Assembly: GCF_002943565.1 (NCBI RefSeq)
Contig: NZ_PJCH01000006.1
Span: 62,001-126,000, forward strand
Length of the DNA stretch: 64,000 nt
Source of the DNA: Hyphococcus luteus
Lineage (GTDB): Bacteria; Pseudomonadota; Alphaproteobacteria; Caulobacterales; Parvularculaceae
Direction: 5' to 3'
Position numbers and translations under genes: made by a program. This document shows, piece after piece, positions 26,995 to 34,416 of this stretch (position 1 is its first letter; each line of letters starts with the position of its first letter). The notes below the pieces were generated by a model, which had not been told where the DNA came from, ran no database searches, and worked only from the letters and a program-made list of their open reading frames with translations.

Positions 26995-28263
26995 TCAGGC
27001 GGCGCTTGAAATGTCGGCGCGAAATTCATTCGGCAGCGGCAATTCTTTTTTCCACTCAGATGTTTTGGGGAATGTGAAGGTTTCGGCTGTCACTTGCGAC
27101 CAGTCGATATGCGCAGTAGCTGCTTTCGGCTTTTCGCCTTCCTGCAGCGCCGCCGCCGCGCGCATCACCGCCCGCCGCCAGGCGACGACCGCCATATCCG
27201 ACCGGCCAAGATGTTCTTTGGTGCGATCAAGAATCGGCCCCTGCGTTTCGCTAACCGCATGGTCCTGAGTAACGACGCCCACAATGCCCGAGAGATTTTC
27301 AGTTTTCATCATGTCCCGGTCCTGTTTATACCAGTTGTCCTTATTAACAAGCTTGCGGAAGTTCTCGTCGTGCCAGTGCCCACCCTCTTCATTGCGATGC
27401 TCGCGGTCGATTTTATACTTCTCGTCAAAAAACCACTGAATGTGCCAGGTCGAATAGTCGTCGCGCGGCACAAAGGCGTTGACTAGCCGCCGTTCGCGCC
27501 GGAATTCAGGGGCATTCCCGCCATCGGGCGGGATGAAAGTCCAGAATGGCAGCACCACCTGCGTCACCCGCGCATGAGACATCTCCTCATTCAGCGATCT
27601 GACGGCGCAATAACGCAAACCGTAATTCGTCATTTCCACTTCGAGCTTCGGCCGGAGATCTTTTTCGTGCGGATATTTTGCTTCATGGGTCCAAGGACTT
27701 GAGCGGTGCAGCACGCCCGCATGCGCGGAGTCGACCGTTCCTTCCACCGCCTGGGCGTAATTGCAGTCTTCCATCAACTTGAAAGGTTCGGCATGCCCTT
27801 CTTCCATGGACAACCAGGGAAACTCGGGAAAGACCGGCTTTTCCTCCGCCGGCCCCATATAGGTCCAGACCATCCCGCCGGCGACATGCACCGGATAGGA
27901 TGTCACGCGCATGCGCTTCGCCAATCCCGATCCCTCCGGCTCCGTTGGCGTGTCGACGCATTGTCCGTTCACGTCGAATTTCCAGCCGTGATAGAGACAG
28001 CGCAGCCCGCATTCTTCATTAACCGCAAGCGCGAGCGACGCCCGCCGATGGGGGCAGTGTTCGTCGAGCAGACCGATCCGCCCTTCAGTGTCGCGAAACG
28101 CCACCAGGTTTTCCCCGAGCAGCCGGACCCGAACCGGCTTGCCGTCCCTTTCAGGAAGTTCGCTTTCGAGGAGCGCCGGCAGCCAGAAGCGGCGCATCAG
28201 TTCTCCCATGGGCGTGCCGGGGCCAACGCGCACCAGAAGCTCGTTTTCTTCGCGTGAAAGCAT
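26995..28263 (-). CDS. Rieske aromatic-ring-hydroxylating oxygenase, phthalate 4,5-dioxygenase-like
   Basis: 422 residues. Rieske ligands are Cys70, His72, Cys89 and His92 (C-P-H-R and C-L-Y-H-G-W). The mononuclear iron motif appears as E-G-T-V-D-S-A-H-A-G-V-L-H. The N-terminal start (L-S-R-E-E-N-E-L-L-V-R-V-G-P-G-T-P-M) and G-x-L-M-R-R-F-W-x-P match the phthalate 4,5-dioxygenase group, which uses a separate reductase. Members act on phthalate, chlorobenzoate and various non-phthalate aromatics. No reductase gene is adjacent. Operon with the amidohydrolase at 26191. An operator-like element overlaps its promoter and that of the divergent small gene. Confidence 0.9.
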   Translation of the reverse strand: MLSREENELLVRVGPGTPMGELMRRFWLPALLESELPERDGKPVRVRLLGENLVAFRDTEGRIGLLDEHCPHRRASLALAVNEECGLRCLYHGWKFDVNGQCVDTPTEPEGSGLAKRMRVTSYPVHVAGGMVWTYMGPAEEKPVFPEFPWLSMEEGHAEPFKLMEDCNYAQAVEGTVDSAHAGVLHRSSPWTHEAKYPHEKDLRPKLEVEMTNYGLRYCAVRSLNEEMSHARVTQVVLPFWTFIPPDGGNAPEFRRERRLVNAFVPRDDYSTWHIQWFFDEKYKIDREHRNEEGGHWHDENFRKLVNKDNWYKQDRDMMKTENLSGIVGVVTQDHAVSETQGPILDRTKEHLGRSDMAVVAWRRAVMRAAAALQEGEKPKAATAHIDWSQVTAETFTFPKTSEWKKELPLPNEFRADISSAA

Positions 28264-28277
28264 GGCCAGACTCCTCT

Positions 28278-28315
28278 ATTGTTAGTCAAAATAGTATTCT
28301 ATATGTGTTAGACAT
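28278..28315. promoter_or_regulatory. Operator-like element between Rieske gene and small ORF
   Basis: CTATTGTTAGTCAAAATAG then TATTCTATATGTGTTAGACAT. The minus strand contains ATACTATTTTGACTAACA, sharing ATACTATTTTGA with 3277-3288 and TGACTAACA with 3262-3270. A second TGTTAGAC follows, so two adjacent sites are possible. Confidence 0.55.
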
Positions 28316-28343
28316 TAAACTCCAGCCGAAAAAAGGGCAATCC

Positions 28344-28658
28344 ATGGATCTGGACGATATCTGCGACATTGAGGCCGTCTCCCGGCGGACGCTTGAGGCA
28401 ATGACCGAGCGAATCCGCGCGTCCCGGTCGGAAGAGCACTTCATTTACCGCGAGGCCGAGCTCGACCAAATCTGGCGAATCATAGGCGCGCGCGCCGAGG
28501 AAAAGCGCCGCGACAGCCAAGCCCGGCGGGATCTCGCAGCCCTGCAAAAGGCTGTGCATCAGGCCCATGACCTGATCGGCCTCAACCCCCAGCCGATCGC
28601 TGCGGCGGGAGTGCTGCGCCAGGCGCTTGCCTCATTCGACGGGGAGATCGATTTATAG
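28344..28658 (+). CDS. Hypothetical small helical protein
   Basis: 104 residues, rich in Arg, Glu and Ala, apparently all helical (e.g. A-E-E-K-R-R-D-S-Q-A-R-R-D-L-A-A-L), with no signal peptide, membrane span or recognisable motif. AAGGG lies 6 bases before the ATG. It is divergent from the Rieske/amidohydrolase operon and its last 6 bases overlap the 3' end of GntR gene 2 on the other strand. I do not recognise the family. Reality of the gene is supported by the ribosome site and coding-like composition only. Confidence 0.6.
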   Translation: MDLDDICDIEAVSRRTLEAMTERIRASRSEEHFIYREAELDQIWRIIGARAEEKRRDSQARRDLAALQKAVHQAHDLIGLNPQPIAAAGVLRQALASFDGEIDL

Positions 28659-29390
28659 GCTGCGATATTCGAGAGTTTCGAGCACCAGCTCCTGAAAAGC
28701 ATGGCGCCGCTCCCGGCGCACGGCCAGCAGTTTTTCCCTGTCTTTTTGAGCCAGAGCTTCAACCAGATTATGTTTGTTGACGATATTACGCTCTGCGCTC
28801 TCTCTGCGCGGCATTGGAAGGATCGCCCGAAAGCGGTCCGTCAACGTCCATAATCGCATCGCTTCATTGACGATGATCTTGTTCGGCGACAAATTGAAAA
28901 TTTCTTCGTGTATGCGCCGGTGTTCATCCCACCAGGACAGACGGTCGCCTTCGTCCAGAAGCTTCTCGAGGCGCGCCGCATGCGCGCGCAGAACATTCAG
29001 TTGCGCCTTAGTCGGCCACTCGATCGTCGTCAGGAGTTCGTCTTCGATCAGATCGCGCATGCGGAAAAGCTGGCGCGCTTCGTCGCTCGACAGACGCGCG
29101 ACAAAGAACCCGCGATTGGGATCGTGATCGACGATGCCTTCCGAACTAAGAAGCTTCAGGGCCTCTCGAACGGGCACCCGGCTTGCGTTGAATTGTTCGG
29201 CAAGCTCTTTTTGTCCGAGCCTCAGTCCCGCCGGGAGCGCGCCCCGGGCGATCATCCCCCGCAGCCTGTCCGCGATCTTCACGGGGACAGCGACGGTTAA
29301 TTCTTCCATTTCCTGCAAGTGGCCCTCAATCGATATTTGGATATCGGACCGTATTACACTGTTGTTAGAAAATTGAACAGATTCTCTCAT
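28653..29390 (-). CDS. GntR-family transcriptional regulator 2 (FadR/FCD type)
   Basis: 245 residues from the ATG at 29390, which overlaps the stop of the YciI gene by 4 bases (ATGA). An ATG at 29309 would give 218 residues and align better with GntR regulator 1; in that case 29310-29390 would hold a promoter, and an operator-like TTGTTAG element is indeed there. The winged helix has L-A-E-Q-F-N-A-S-R-V-P-V-R-E-A-L. The FCD domain keeps likely metal ligands: D-E-H-R-R-I-H, then N-K-H and R-R-H-A-F. It is the last gene of the LigJ-like/RraA operon and is the best candidate effector-responsive regulator for the cluster. Confidence 0.88.
   Translation of the reverse strand: MRESVQFSNNSVIRSDIQISIEGHLQEMEELTVAVPVKIADRLRGMIARGALPAGLRLGQKELAEQFNASRVPVREALKLLSSEGIVDHDPNRGFFVARLSSDEARQLFRMRDLIEDELLTTIEWPTKAQLNVLRAHAARLEKLLDEGDRLSWWDEHRRIHEEIFNLSPNKIIVNEAMRLWTLTDRFRAILPMPRRESAERNIVNKHNLVEALAQKDREKLLAVRRERRHAFQELVLETLEYRSL
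29352..29378. promoter_or_regulatory. Operator-like element at the start of GntR gene 2
   Basis: ATTACACTGTTGTTAG then AAAATTGAAC, a TTGTTAG half-site. It lies inside the 5' end of the longer reading of GntR gene 2 and suggests autoregulation from an internal promoter. Weak match. Confidence 0.35.
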
Positions 29391-29680
29391 CGCGCTGCTG
29401 GCGGCTTCATTGCCGCAATCCGGAAGGGACGAACACTGACCAGGCGCAGCACGCCATGTCCCACGAATGGGTCGGACGCAGCCAAGTCACTGGCGTCCTT
29501 CAGGTTTTCCGCCTCAAGGATCACTACGCTGCCATTCGGATCTCCCTGATCGTCGAGCAGCGGCCCGGCCAGAGGCATCTTCTCGCCAAGCCCCTTGCGG
29601 TAGGCGATGTGGTCGGCGCGTTTCTCCTCCCGCGCCTCGGGATTTCCGAGCTCCTCATATTCCACGAGAAAATGCGGCAT
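29387..29680 (-). CDS. YciI-like (dimeric alpha-beta barrel) protein 1
   Basis: 97 residues, starting with M-P-H-F-L-V-E-Y-E and containing the A-G-P-L-L-D-D, V-I-L-E-A-E and A-S-D-P-F-V motifs of the YciI/muconolactone-isomerase-like family, including the conserved Asp-Pro. Characterised relatives include a chloro-hydrolase-like TftG and small isomerases. A strong GGAGGAG site lies 9 bases upstream of the ATG. It follows the RraA-like genes and overlaps the GntR gene. A second YciI protein is at 60413. Confidence 0.88.
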   Translation of the reverse strand: MPHFLVEYEELGNPEAREEKRADHIAYRKGLGEKMPLAGPLLDDQGDPNGSVVILEAENLKDASDLAASDPFVGHGVLRLVSVRPFRIAAMKPPAAR

Positions 29681-29714
29681 GGGCGTACTCCTCCCTCTCG
29701 TCAAACAAGCCCGC

Positions 29715-30371
29715 TCAATCTTTGCGTGTCTGCAAAGAATGATAACGGTGCTGGCGGCGCGCCTCATCGAGGCGCATGCCGCTGCGCGCCGCTTCGCGGA
29801 TGCTGTCTTCGGCCGCGGCGATTTCCGCTGCAATATCCAAAATCCGGTTCTCGTGGCTGCGCGGGATGACGATAACGCCGTCGGCGTCGCCGCGCATGAT
29901 GTCGCCCGGGGCCACGCGCGCGCCGCCGATATTCACAGGGCGTCCCATTTCCTCGACCTGTACGCGATCCTTGCCCGTGCGCATCCAGTGGCCGCGGCTG
30001 AACACCGGATATCCAAGCTTGCGGCAAAGCGCGACGTCCCGACTGACGCCGTCGATCACCGTGCCGGCGATTCCGCGCCGGTGAGCGATTTCAGTCAGGA
30101 TATCGCCCCAGATGGTCGCATCTTCGCGGCCGCCATTATCAATGACCACAACCTCGCCGGCCGGCACATCGTCAATATAATCGCCGACCGTGCCGGGCGG
30201 CGTCGACGCAGGTCCGCAAATCATGGTGAACGCGCGCCCGGTCATCTGAAACGCATCGGAACGCCCGGCAATCTTGTAGCACTGACCGACAATGCCGAGC
30301 CGGTCGAGCGCGTCGCTCAGGGTCGCCGTATCGTATTCCGCCGCGCGTTTGACATTCACGTCTTCCGCCAT
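29715..30371 (-). CDS. RraA-like (HMG/CHA aldolase-fold) protein 1
   Basis: 218 residues. The RraA fold is indicated by T-A-T-L-S-D-A-L near the N-terminus, the G-D-Y/W-I-D segment, the central R-G-I-A-G-T-V-I-D-G-V-S-R-D motif that normally carries the Arg/Asp of the metal and substrate site, and a late A-P-G-D-I-M-R-G-D-A-D-G-V strand. Known activities in the fold are class II pyruvate aldolases (4-hydroxy-4-methyl-2-oxoglutarate aldolase), oxaloacetate decarboxylases and the RNase E regulator. In this context an aldolase or keto-acid decarboxylase is more likely. AGGAA precedes the ATG; the paralogue upstream ends 4 bases before. Confidence 0.85.
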   Translation of the reverse strand: MAEDVNVKRAAEYDTATLSDALDRLGIVGQCYKIAGRSDAFQMTGRAFTMICGPASTPPGTVGDYIDDVPAGEVVVIDNGGREDATIWGDILTEIAHRRGIAGTVIDGVSRDVALCRKLGYPVFSRGHWMRTGKDRVQVEEMGRPVNIGGARVAPGDIMRGDADGVIVIPRSHENRILDIAAEIAAAEDSIREAARSGMRLDEARRQHRYHSLQTRKD

Positions 30372-30375
30372 TTCG

Positions 30376-31041
30376 CTATTCCTTCGCCAGCATGTGCTCG
30401 TAATCGCCGCCAAGCACCGCCGAGATCGATTTCCCCTCGCCGATCGCTTTCGCCATGGCCCGTTCGCGCGCCGCGATCGCTTCCGCCGCTTCGACAACGC
30501 GCAAAATGTTATCCGGTTTGATAACAATCACCGCACTGTTGTCTGCGGCAACGTAATCGCCCGGAGCGACCTCCACATCGCCGATCTTAATCGGTTCATT
30601 GAAGGTTTTTTCGACGACGCGGCCGCGCGCCGTAAAACTGGTTGTCCGATTGGTGAAAATCGGAAATTGGCAAGCCCGCGCCTCGTCGATATCGCGAACG
30701 GGCCCGTCCGCGACCACGCCAGCAACGCCGCGGCTCTTGGCCCCGAGCGTTAAAAGCCCGCCCCAGCATCCGGCTTCGACGCCGCTGCGCTGTTCGACAA
30801 CAATAACGTTGTCGGGGCCGGCGGCTTCAATCGCCTGCGTGCCGAGATGGCGCACGGGCCCCGGCGGCGGCTCACCTGGCGCCACCTTGAAGGTGACCGC
30901 CCTCCCCGCAATTCGCCCTGCGCCGGATTGCTGCGGCAGATGCGTGACGGCGCCTTTCAAGCCCAGCTTGTCGAGCGCGTCGGACAGGGCGCAGCAATCG
31001 AGCGCGCGCAGCCGGGAGAGCAACTCCGCTTGTTCCGCCAT
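30376..31041 (-). CDS. RraA-like (HMG/CHA aldolase-fold) protein 2
   Basis: 221 residues, same fold as the next gene: C-C-A-L-S-D-A-L-D-K-L-G at residues 16-27, R-G-V-A-G-V-V-A-D-G-P-V-R-D in the middle and A-P-G-D-Y-V-A-A-D-N-S-A-V at the end. In the last segment Asn-Ser replaces the more common Asp-Gly, so the two tandem copies may have different substrates or form a heteromer. It starts 13 bases after the LigJ-like gene. A third, clearly LigK-type member is at 40362-41051. Confidence 0.85.
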   Translation of the reverse strand: MAEQAELLSRLRALDCCALSDALDKLGLKGAVTHLPQQSGAGRIAGRAVTFKVAPGEPPPGPVRHLGTQAIEAAGPDNVIVVEQRSGVEAGCWGGLLTLGAKSRGVAGVVADGPVRDIDEARACQFPIFTNRTTSFTARGRVVEKTFNEPIKIGDVEVAPGDYVAADNSAVIVIKPDNILRVVEAAEAIAARERAMAKAIGEGKSISAVLGGDYEHMLAKE

Positions 31042-31054
31042 GCCTTCGCTCCGA

Positions 31055-32056
31055 TCAAATATCCAACTTAAACACTTTTTTGGCGTTGCCGGAAAAGATC
31101 ATCGTTTTCTCTTCCTCACTCAGCCATTCGAAACCCTTGATAAACGGAGCGATGTCATCGAGCGTCACGCCCGTGTCAGGATCGACCGCAGAACCGACGC
31201 CCGGACATTCCGCGCCGAAAAGGCAACGGTCCGCACCCACTGTCTTGATCAAAAGGCGCAACGCCTCTTCCGAATAAAGCACGGTGTCATAATAGAGATT
31301 GCGCATTTCTTCGATGAAATCGCCGCCTCTGCGGATTGCGGACGCTCTGAAGCGGCCCACATGAAAAGGAATAGCGCCGCCGCCATGGCTGACGACTATT
31401 TTGAGGTCTGGAAAGTCTTTGAATACGTCCGACACCAGAAGGCCATAGACGGCCATTGTCTCTTCAAGGAGGAAATTCAGCGTATAAGGAGCGCGTTCGG
31501 AACGCGATCCGGCCGAGTGAATATGCGCCGGCACGTCAAGTTCGCAAAGCTTCTCATATAGCGGATACCAATAACGGTCGCCGAGCGGCGGCGGTTCCAC
31601 GCCCGAATTCTCAAACGGATCAGGATTGAGAAGACAGCCCTTGAAGCCAAGCTTAACCACAGCGCGCTCGAGTTCGGGGAGCACGACCTCGACCGGATCT
31701 CCAGCGACCTGAGGCAGCCCCGCGACGCCAATAAAGCGGTCCGGCATGAGCTCAACCTGCCGGGCGATAATATTGTTGGATTCTTCAGTAAACCAGTGAA
31801 CGAGCTTGCCCGGTTTTTCCGAGTGCATCATCTGAAACGGGCGCGGCGAGAGCAGCTGCAGCTTCGTTCCCACACGATCGAGCATGTCAAGATGGCCGCA
31901 GGGCGCCATCTCCTTCTTGTTGGCGTAGCGCAGCAGTTCCTCATCGGAAATCTCGGGAAACTTCCGTCCGTGCTCTCCGCGATGGGATAACAACAGCGAT
32001 TTGTAGACCCACAAATCTGCGGGCGCGCTGACATGCCCGTGGCAGTCTATGATCAT
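31055..32056 (-). CDS. LigJ-like amidohydrolase (4-oxalomesaconate hydratase family)
   Basis: 333 residues. It begins M-I-I-D-C-H-G-H, has G-C-L-L-N-P-D-P-F and the segment P-P-L-G-D-R-Y-W-Y-P-L-Y-E-K-L-C-E-L-D-V-P, then V-S-H-G-G-G-A-I-P-F-H-V-G-R-F-R. These closely track LigJ, which hydrates 4-oxalomesaconate to 4-carboxy-4-hydroxy-2-oxoadipate in protocatechuate 4,5-cleavage, the substrate of the LigK-type aldolase at 40362. Related family members are aminocarboxymuconate-semialdehyde and 5-carboxyvanillate decarboxylases, so the exact reaction is not certain. First gene of an operon with two RraA-like genes, YciI and GntR; divergent from the second HsaA-like gene. Confidence 0.83.
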   Translation of the reverse strand: MIIDCHGHVSAPADLWVYKSLLLSHRGEHGRKFPEISDEELLRYANKKEMAPCGHLDMLDRVGTKLQLLSPRPFQMMHSEKPGKLVHWFTEESNNIIARQVELMPDRFIGVAGLPQVAGDPVEVVLPELERAVVKLGFKGCLLNPDPFENSGVEPPPLGDRYWYPLYEKLCELDVPAHIHSAGSRSERAPYTLNFLLEETMAVYGLLVSDVFKDFPDLKIVVSHGGGAIPFHVGRFRASAIRRGGDFIEEMRNLYYDTVLYSEEALRLLIKTVGADRCLFGAECPGVGSAVDPDTGVTLDDIAPFIKGFEWLSEEEKTMIFSGNAKKVFKLDI

Positions 32057-32110
32057 GAATTTCCGGCCCTCCCGGGACGCTCCGCCGACTTAATCTTGTA
32101 TTGCGCCAAA

Positions 32111-32139
32111 TTATTGGATACTATTTTGTATAACAATTT
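32111..32139. promoter_or_regulatory. Operator-like element between LigJ-like and HsaA-like operons
   Basis: TTATTGGATACTATTTTG then TATAACAATTT. It is identical to 3272-3287 over 16 bases (ATTGGATACTATTTTG) and continues into the TTTTGTATAAC half seen at 45861. One of the two best matches in the window. Confidence 0.6.
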
Positions 32140-32242
32140 ATGCAGCGCGGTCAATCGCCGTTCTGCAGGCGAAAAGCCGCGGCTCGGCAGCCGGCTGGGC
32201 GGCAAAGAAAACCGGGCCAGCCTGGGGAGGAATGGAGCGCAC

Positions 32243-33466
32243 ATGTCAAAATCGACGGCCAAGCAAACCGCGCCTCTGGCGCCGCCGTCAACAGGCGAAG
32301 AAGCCTTGGAGCGGGCGCGCATCCTCAAAGACGAGATTGAAGACTACGCGCCTGTTGCAGAGCGCGAGCGCAAAGTTAGCGCCGAGATCGTGGATAAACT
32401 CAACGCGCTCGGTCTTTTCAGCATTGTCGTTCCGAAGACGTTTGGCGGGGCGGAACTCGGTTTCGCCGACCTTGTCCGGGTCACGGCTCAGCTTTCCGAA
32501 TATTGCGGATCTACGGGCTGGATCTACGGCGTGCTCGCCGGACACAGCTGGATGCTCAATTTGTTTCCGCTAAAGGCGCAAGAAGAAGTCTTTGGCGCAA
32601 ACGGCGCTCTTGCCGCAACCGTCTTTCGCCTCAACGGACAGGTGGAAAAAACGAATGACGGCTTCCGGCTGACAGAGGGCGAGGGAAGATTTTGTTCCGG
32701 CATCGACTTCGCAGACTGGGTGATTGTCGGCAACGCCGTTCGTAAACCAGACGGCGGTCTCGAGCCTTACTTCTTCAACATCCCGAGATCCGACATTGAA
32801 ATAATCGATGACTGGCGCACGGCAGGAATGCGCGGCACGGGCAGCCGCTCAATTCGCATCGCCGAGGCGTTTATTCCTCAATGGCGCACCTGCCGCCTGG
32901 AAGATATGCTGAAGGGAACCGCGCCGGGCGCAGCCTTGCATGAGCGGGGCGTTTACAAACTGCCCTTTTCCGACATCGCTCCCTTTTCAATCATCGGCGC
33001 GCCGATCGGCATGGCTCGCAGCGCTGTAAAAAACGCCGCCCGCGAAGCTGCGGCAGACCTTTCCAATGCCGATGAGCTCGCAATTGCGCATCATTCGAGC
33101 AAGCTCGCACGCATCGGCGAGGCGGCGGCCGAAACCGACGCCGCAATGACCCTCGTCCTCGCAGACGTTGCACTGATTGATGCAGCCGTTTCGCGATCCG
33201 ACATTTCCGAAGAAGATCGCGCGCGCTTTCCGCGAGACTGGTCGTGGGCGGCGCAGACCGCGCGCCGCGCCGCGACAAGCATGTTCGAAATTTCCGGCGG
33301 CCGCGCGATTTATGACGGCGCGCAGATCCAGCGCATCTGGCGCGACGTCAATTCGGCCGCACAGCATTTTGCTTTTAATCGCGAAATTGCAATGCCGGCC
33401 TATGGCCGCGCCTTGGCCGGACTTGGCGACGCCGCCGGATATGCGCTGCGCACCGGCCGGCGTTAA
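32243..33466 (+). CDS. Flavin-dependent monooxygenase, acyl-CoA-dehydrogenase fold (HsaA/HpaH-like), copy 2
   Basis: 407 residues, clearly paralogous to 6533-7771: both have C-G-S-T-G-W-x-Y-G-V-L-A-G-H, G-E-G-R-F-C-S-G-x-D-F-A-D-W and G-M-R-G-T-G-S-R-S-I-R-I. These mark the oxygenase component of two-component aromatic hydroxylases rather than true acyl-CoA dehydrogenases. The frame opens at 32033, but the ATG at 32243 follows GGGGAGG and matches the family N-terminus. The flavin reductase gene 30 bases downstream is its natural partner. Expected reaction: aromatic hydroxylation with FMNH2 or FADH2 and oxygen. Confidence 0.88.
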   Translation: MSKSTAKQTAPLAPPSTGEEALERARILKDEIEDYAPVAERERKVSAEIVDKLNALGLFSIVVPKTFGGAELGFADLVRVTAQLSEYCGSTGWIYGVLAGHSWMLNLFPLKAQEEVFGANGALAATVFRLNGQVEKTNDGFRLTEGEGRFCSGIDFADWVIVGNAVRKPDGGLEPYFFNIPRSDIEIIDDWRTAGMRGTGSRSIRIAEAFIPQWRTCRLEDMLKGTAPGAALHERGVYKLPFSDIAPFSIIGAPIGMARSAVKNAAREAAADLSNADELAIAHHSSKLARIGEAAAETDAAMTLVLADVALIDAAVSRSDISEEDRARFPRDWSWAAQTARRAATSMFEISGGRAIYDGAQIQRIWRDVNSAAQHFAFNREIAMPAYGRALAGLGDAAGYALRTGRR

Positions 33467-33496
33467 CCGGCAGATCACAGAACGGAGTTTTACCGC

Positions 33497-34141
33497 ATGG
33501 CAAGCGACAATCCCCTTCTCAGGCATATGGGCGTTCAGGATTTTTTCGGGGGACTTGTGGAAGACGACGCCCCCCATGGCGAGATTCATGTCGTGGGACT
33601 GGGCGGCGCCCTGAACGAGGGAAGCTCAAGCGAGCGCCTCCTGCGCTATGCGCTTGAGCGGTGCGCCGAGCGTGGCGCAAACACGTCCATCTTCACGGGC
33701 GGCGATCTCGATCTGCCGATTTACGCGCCATTCAATGATGAACGTACAGACAAGGCCAAACGGATGATTGAAGCCTTGCGCGCTGCAAATGGGATAATTC
33801 TTTGTTCTCCATGTTATCACGGCACGGTGTCCGGCCTGATCAAAAACGCCATCGATTACGTGCAGGACATGTATAAGGACGAGGCGCCTTATTTCGAAGG
33901 CCGCGCTGTCGGGCTTATCGCCGCCGCCGGCGGCTGGCAAGCGACAGGCAGCACGTTGGCCACCCTCCGCGCCATCACACATTCTCTGCGCGGCTGGCCG
34001 ACGCCAATGGCGGTTGCGGTGAACACGTCGCTTCCGGTATTCGACGAAGCCAAGACCATAGTCGACGAACAGGTGAAAACCCAACTCGATATCATGGCCG
34101 AACAGGTTGTCACTTTTGCAGGCATGTCGGCGCGTCGCTGA
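33497..34141 (+). CDS. NADPH-dependent FMN reductase
   Basis: 214 residues with the flavodoxin-like fold of the SsuE/ArsH/NQO group: G-L-G-G-A-L-N-E-G-S-S-S-E-R supplies the flavin phosphate loop, then C-S-P-C-Y-H-G-T-V-S-G-L-I-K-N-A-I-D-Y, the hallmark of NADPH-dependent FMN reductases. It directly follows HsaA-like copy 2, the usual arrangement of a two-component monooxygenase. It is the only obvious flavin reductase in the window, so it may also feed HsaA-like copy 1 and the LLM-class enzyme. Confidence 0.9.
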   Translation: MASDNPLLRHMGVQDFFGGLVEDDAPHGEIHVVGLGGALNEGSSSERLLRYALERCAERGANTSIFTGGDLDLPIYAPFNDERTDKAKRMIEALRAANGIILCSPCYHGTVSGLIKNAIDYVQDMYKDEAPYFEGRAVGLIAAAGGWQATGSTLATLRAITHSLRGWPTPMAVAVNTSLPVFDEAKTIVDEQVKTQLDIMAEQVVTFAGMSARR

Positions 34142-34167
34142 AGCTGAAACGGCTTCTTTCGCCGCGC

Positions 34168-34407
34168 TTACTTTTTCTCACCAGCTTCAGCCGACAAACT
34201 CTTACGCGTCGCCGGTGTGTAAAGCGTTTCCGTTTCCGGCGCGGCGTCCGCTTTTCGTTTCTTCAGCCGATCCCAGATAATCGCGACAATCACGGCTACG
34301 AAACCGCATATATATCCAAAGCGCTCATAGTTGGTCATTTCGAGCGGGTTAATGCTGTGATGGTCGACATGTCCATCAAACGCGAATGCGAAAAGACTCC
34401 AATCCAT
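34168..34407 (-). CDS. Small single-span membrane protein 1 (DoxX partner)
   Basis: 79 residues: a short N-terminal part with several His (D-G-H-V-D-H-H-S-I), one hydrophobic span (Y-I-C-G-F-V-A-V-I-V-A-I-I-W) and a Lys/Glu-rich cytoplasmic tail. It starts 10 bases after the DoxX-like gene at 34417 and mirrors the 48-residue protein at 34871. No known family is recognised. Role as a subunit of a DoxX-type membrane complex is inference from the repeated pairing. Confidence 0.7.
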   Translation of the reverse strand: MDWSLFAFAFDGHVDHHSINPLEMTNYERFGYICGFVAVIVAIIWDRLKKRKADAAPETETLYTPATRKSLSAEAGEKK

Positions 34408-34416
34408 CAGTTCCTC

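Noticed and set aside
29715-31041. RraA-like genes as RNase E activity regulators
   Set aside because: The tandem copies follow a LigJ-like gene in a catabolic operon, so an aldolase/decarboxylase role is more likely.
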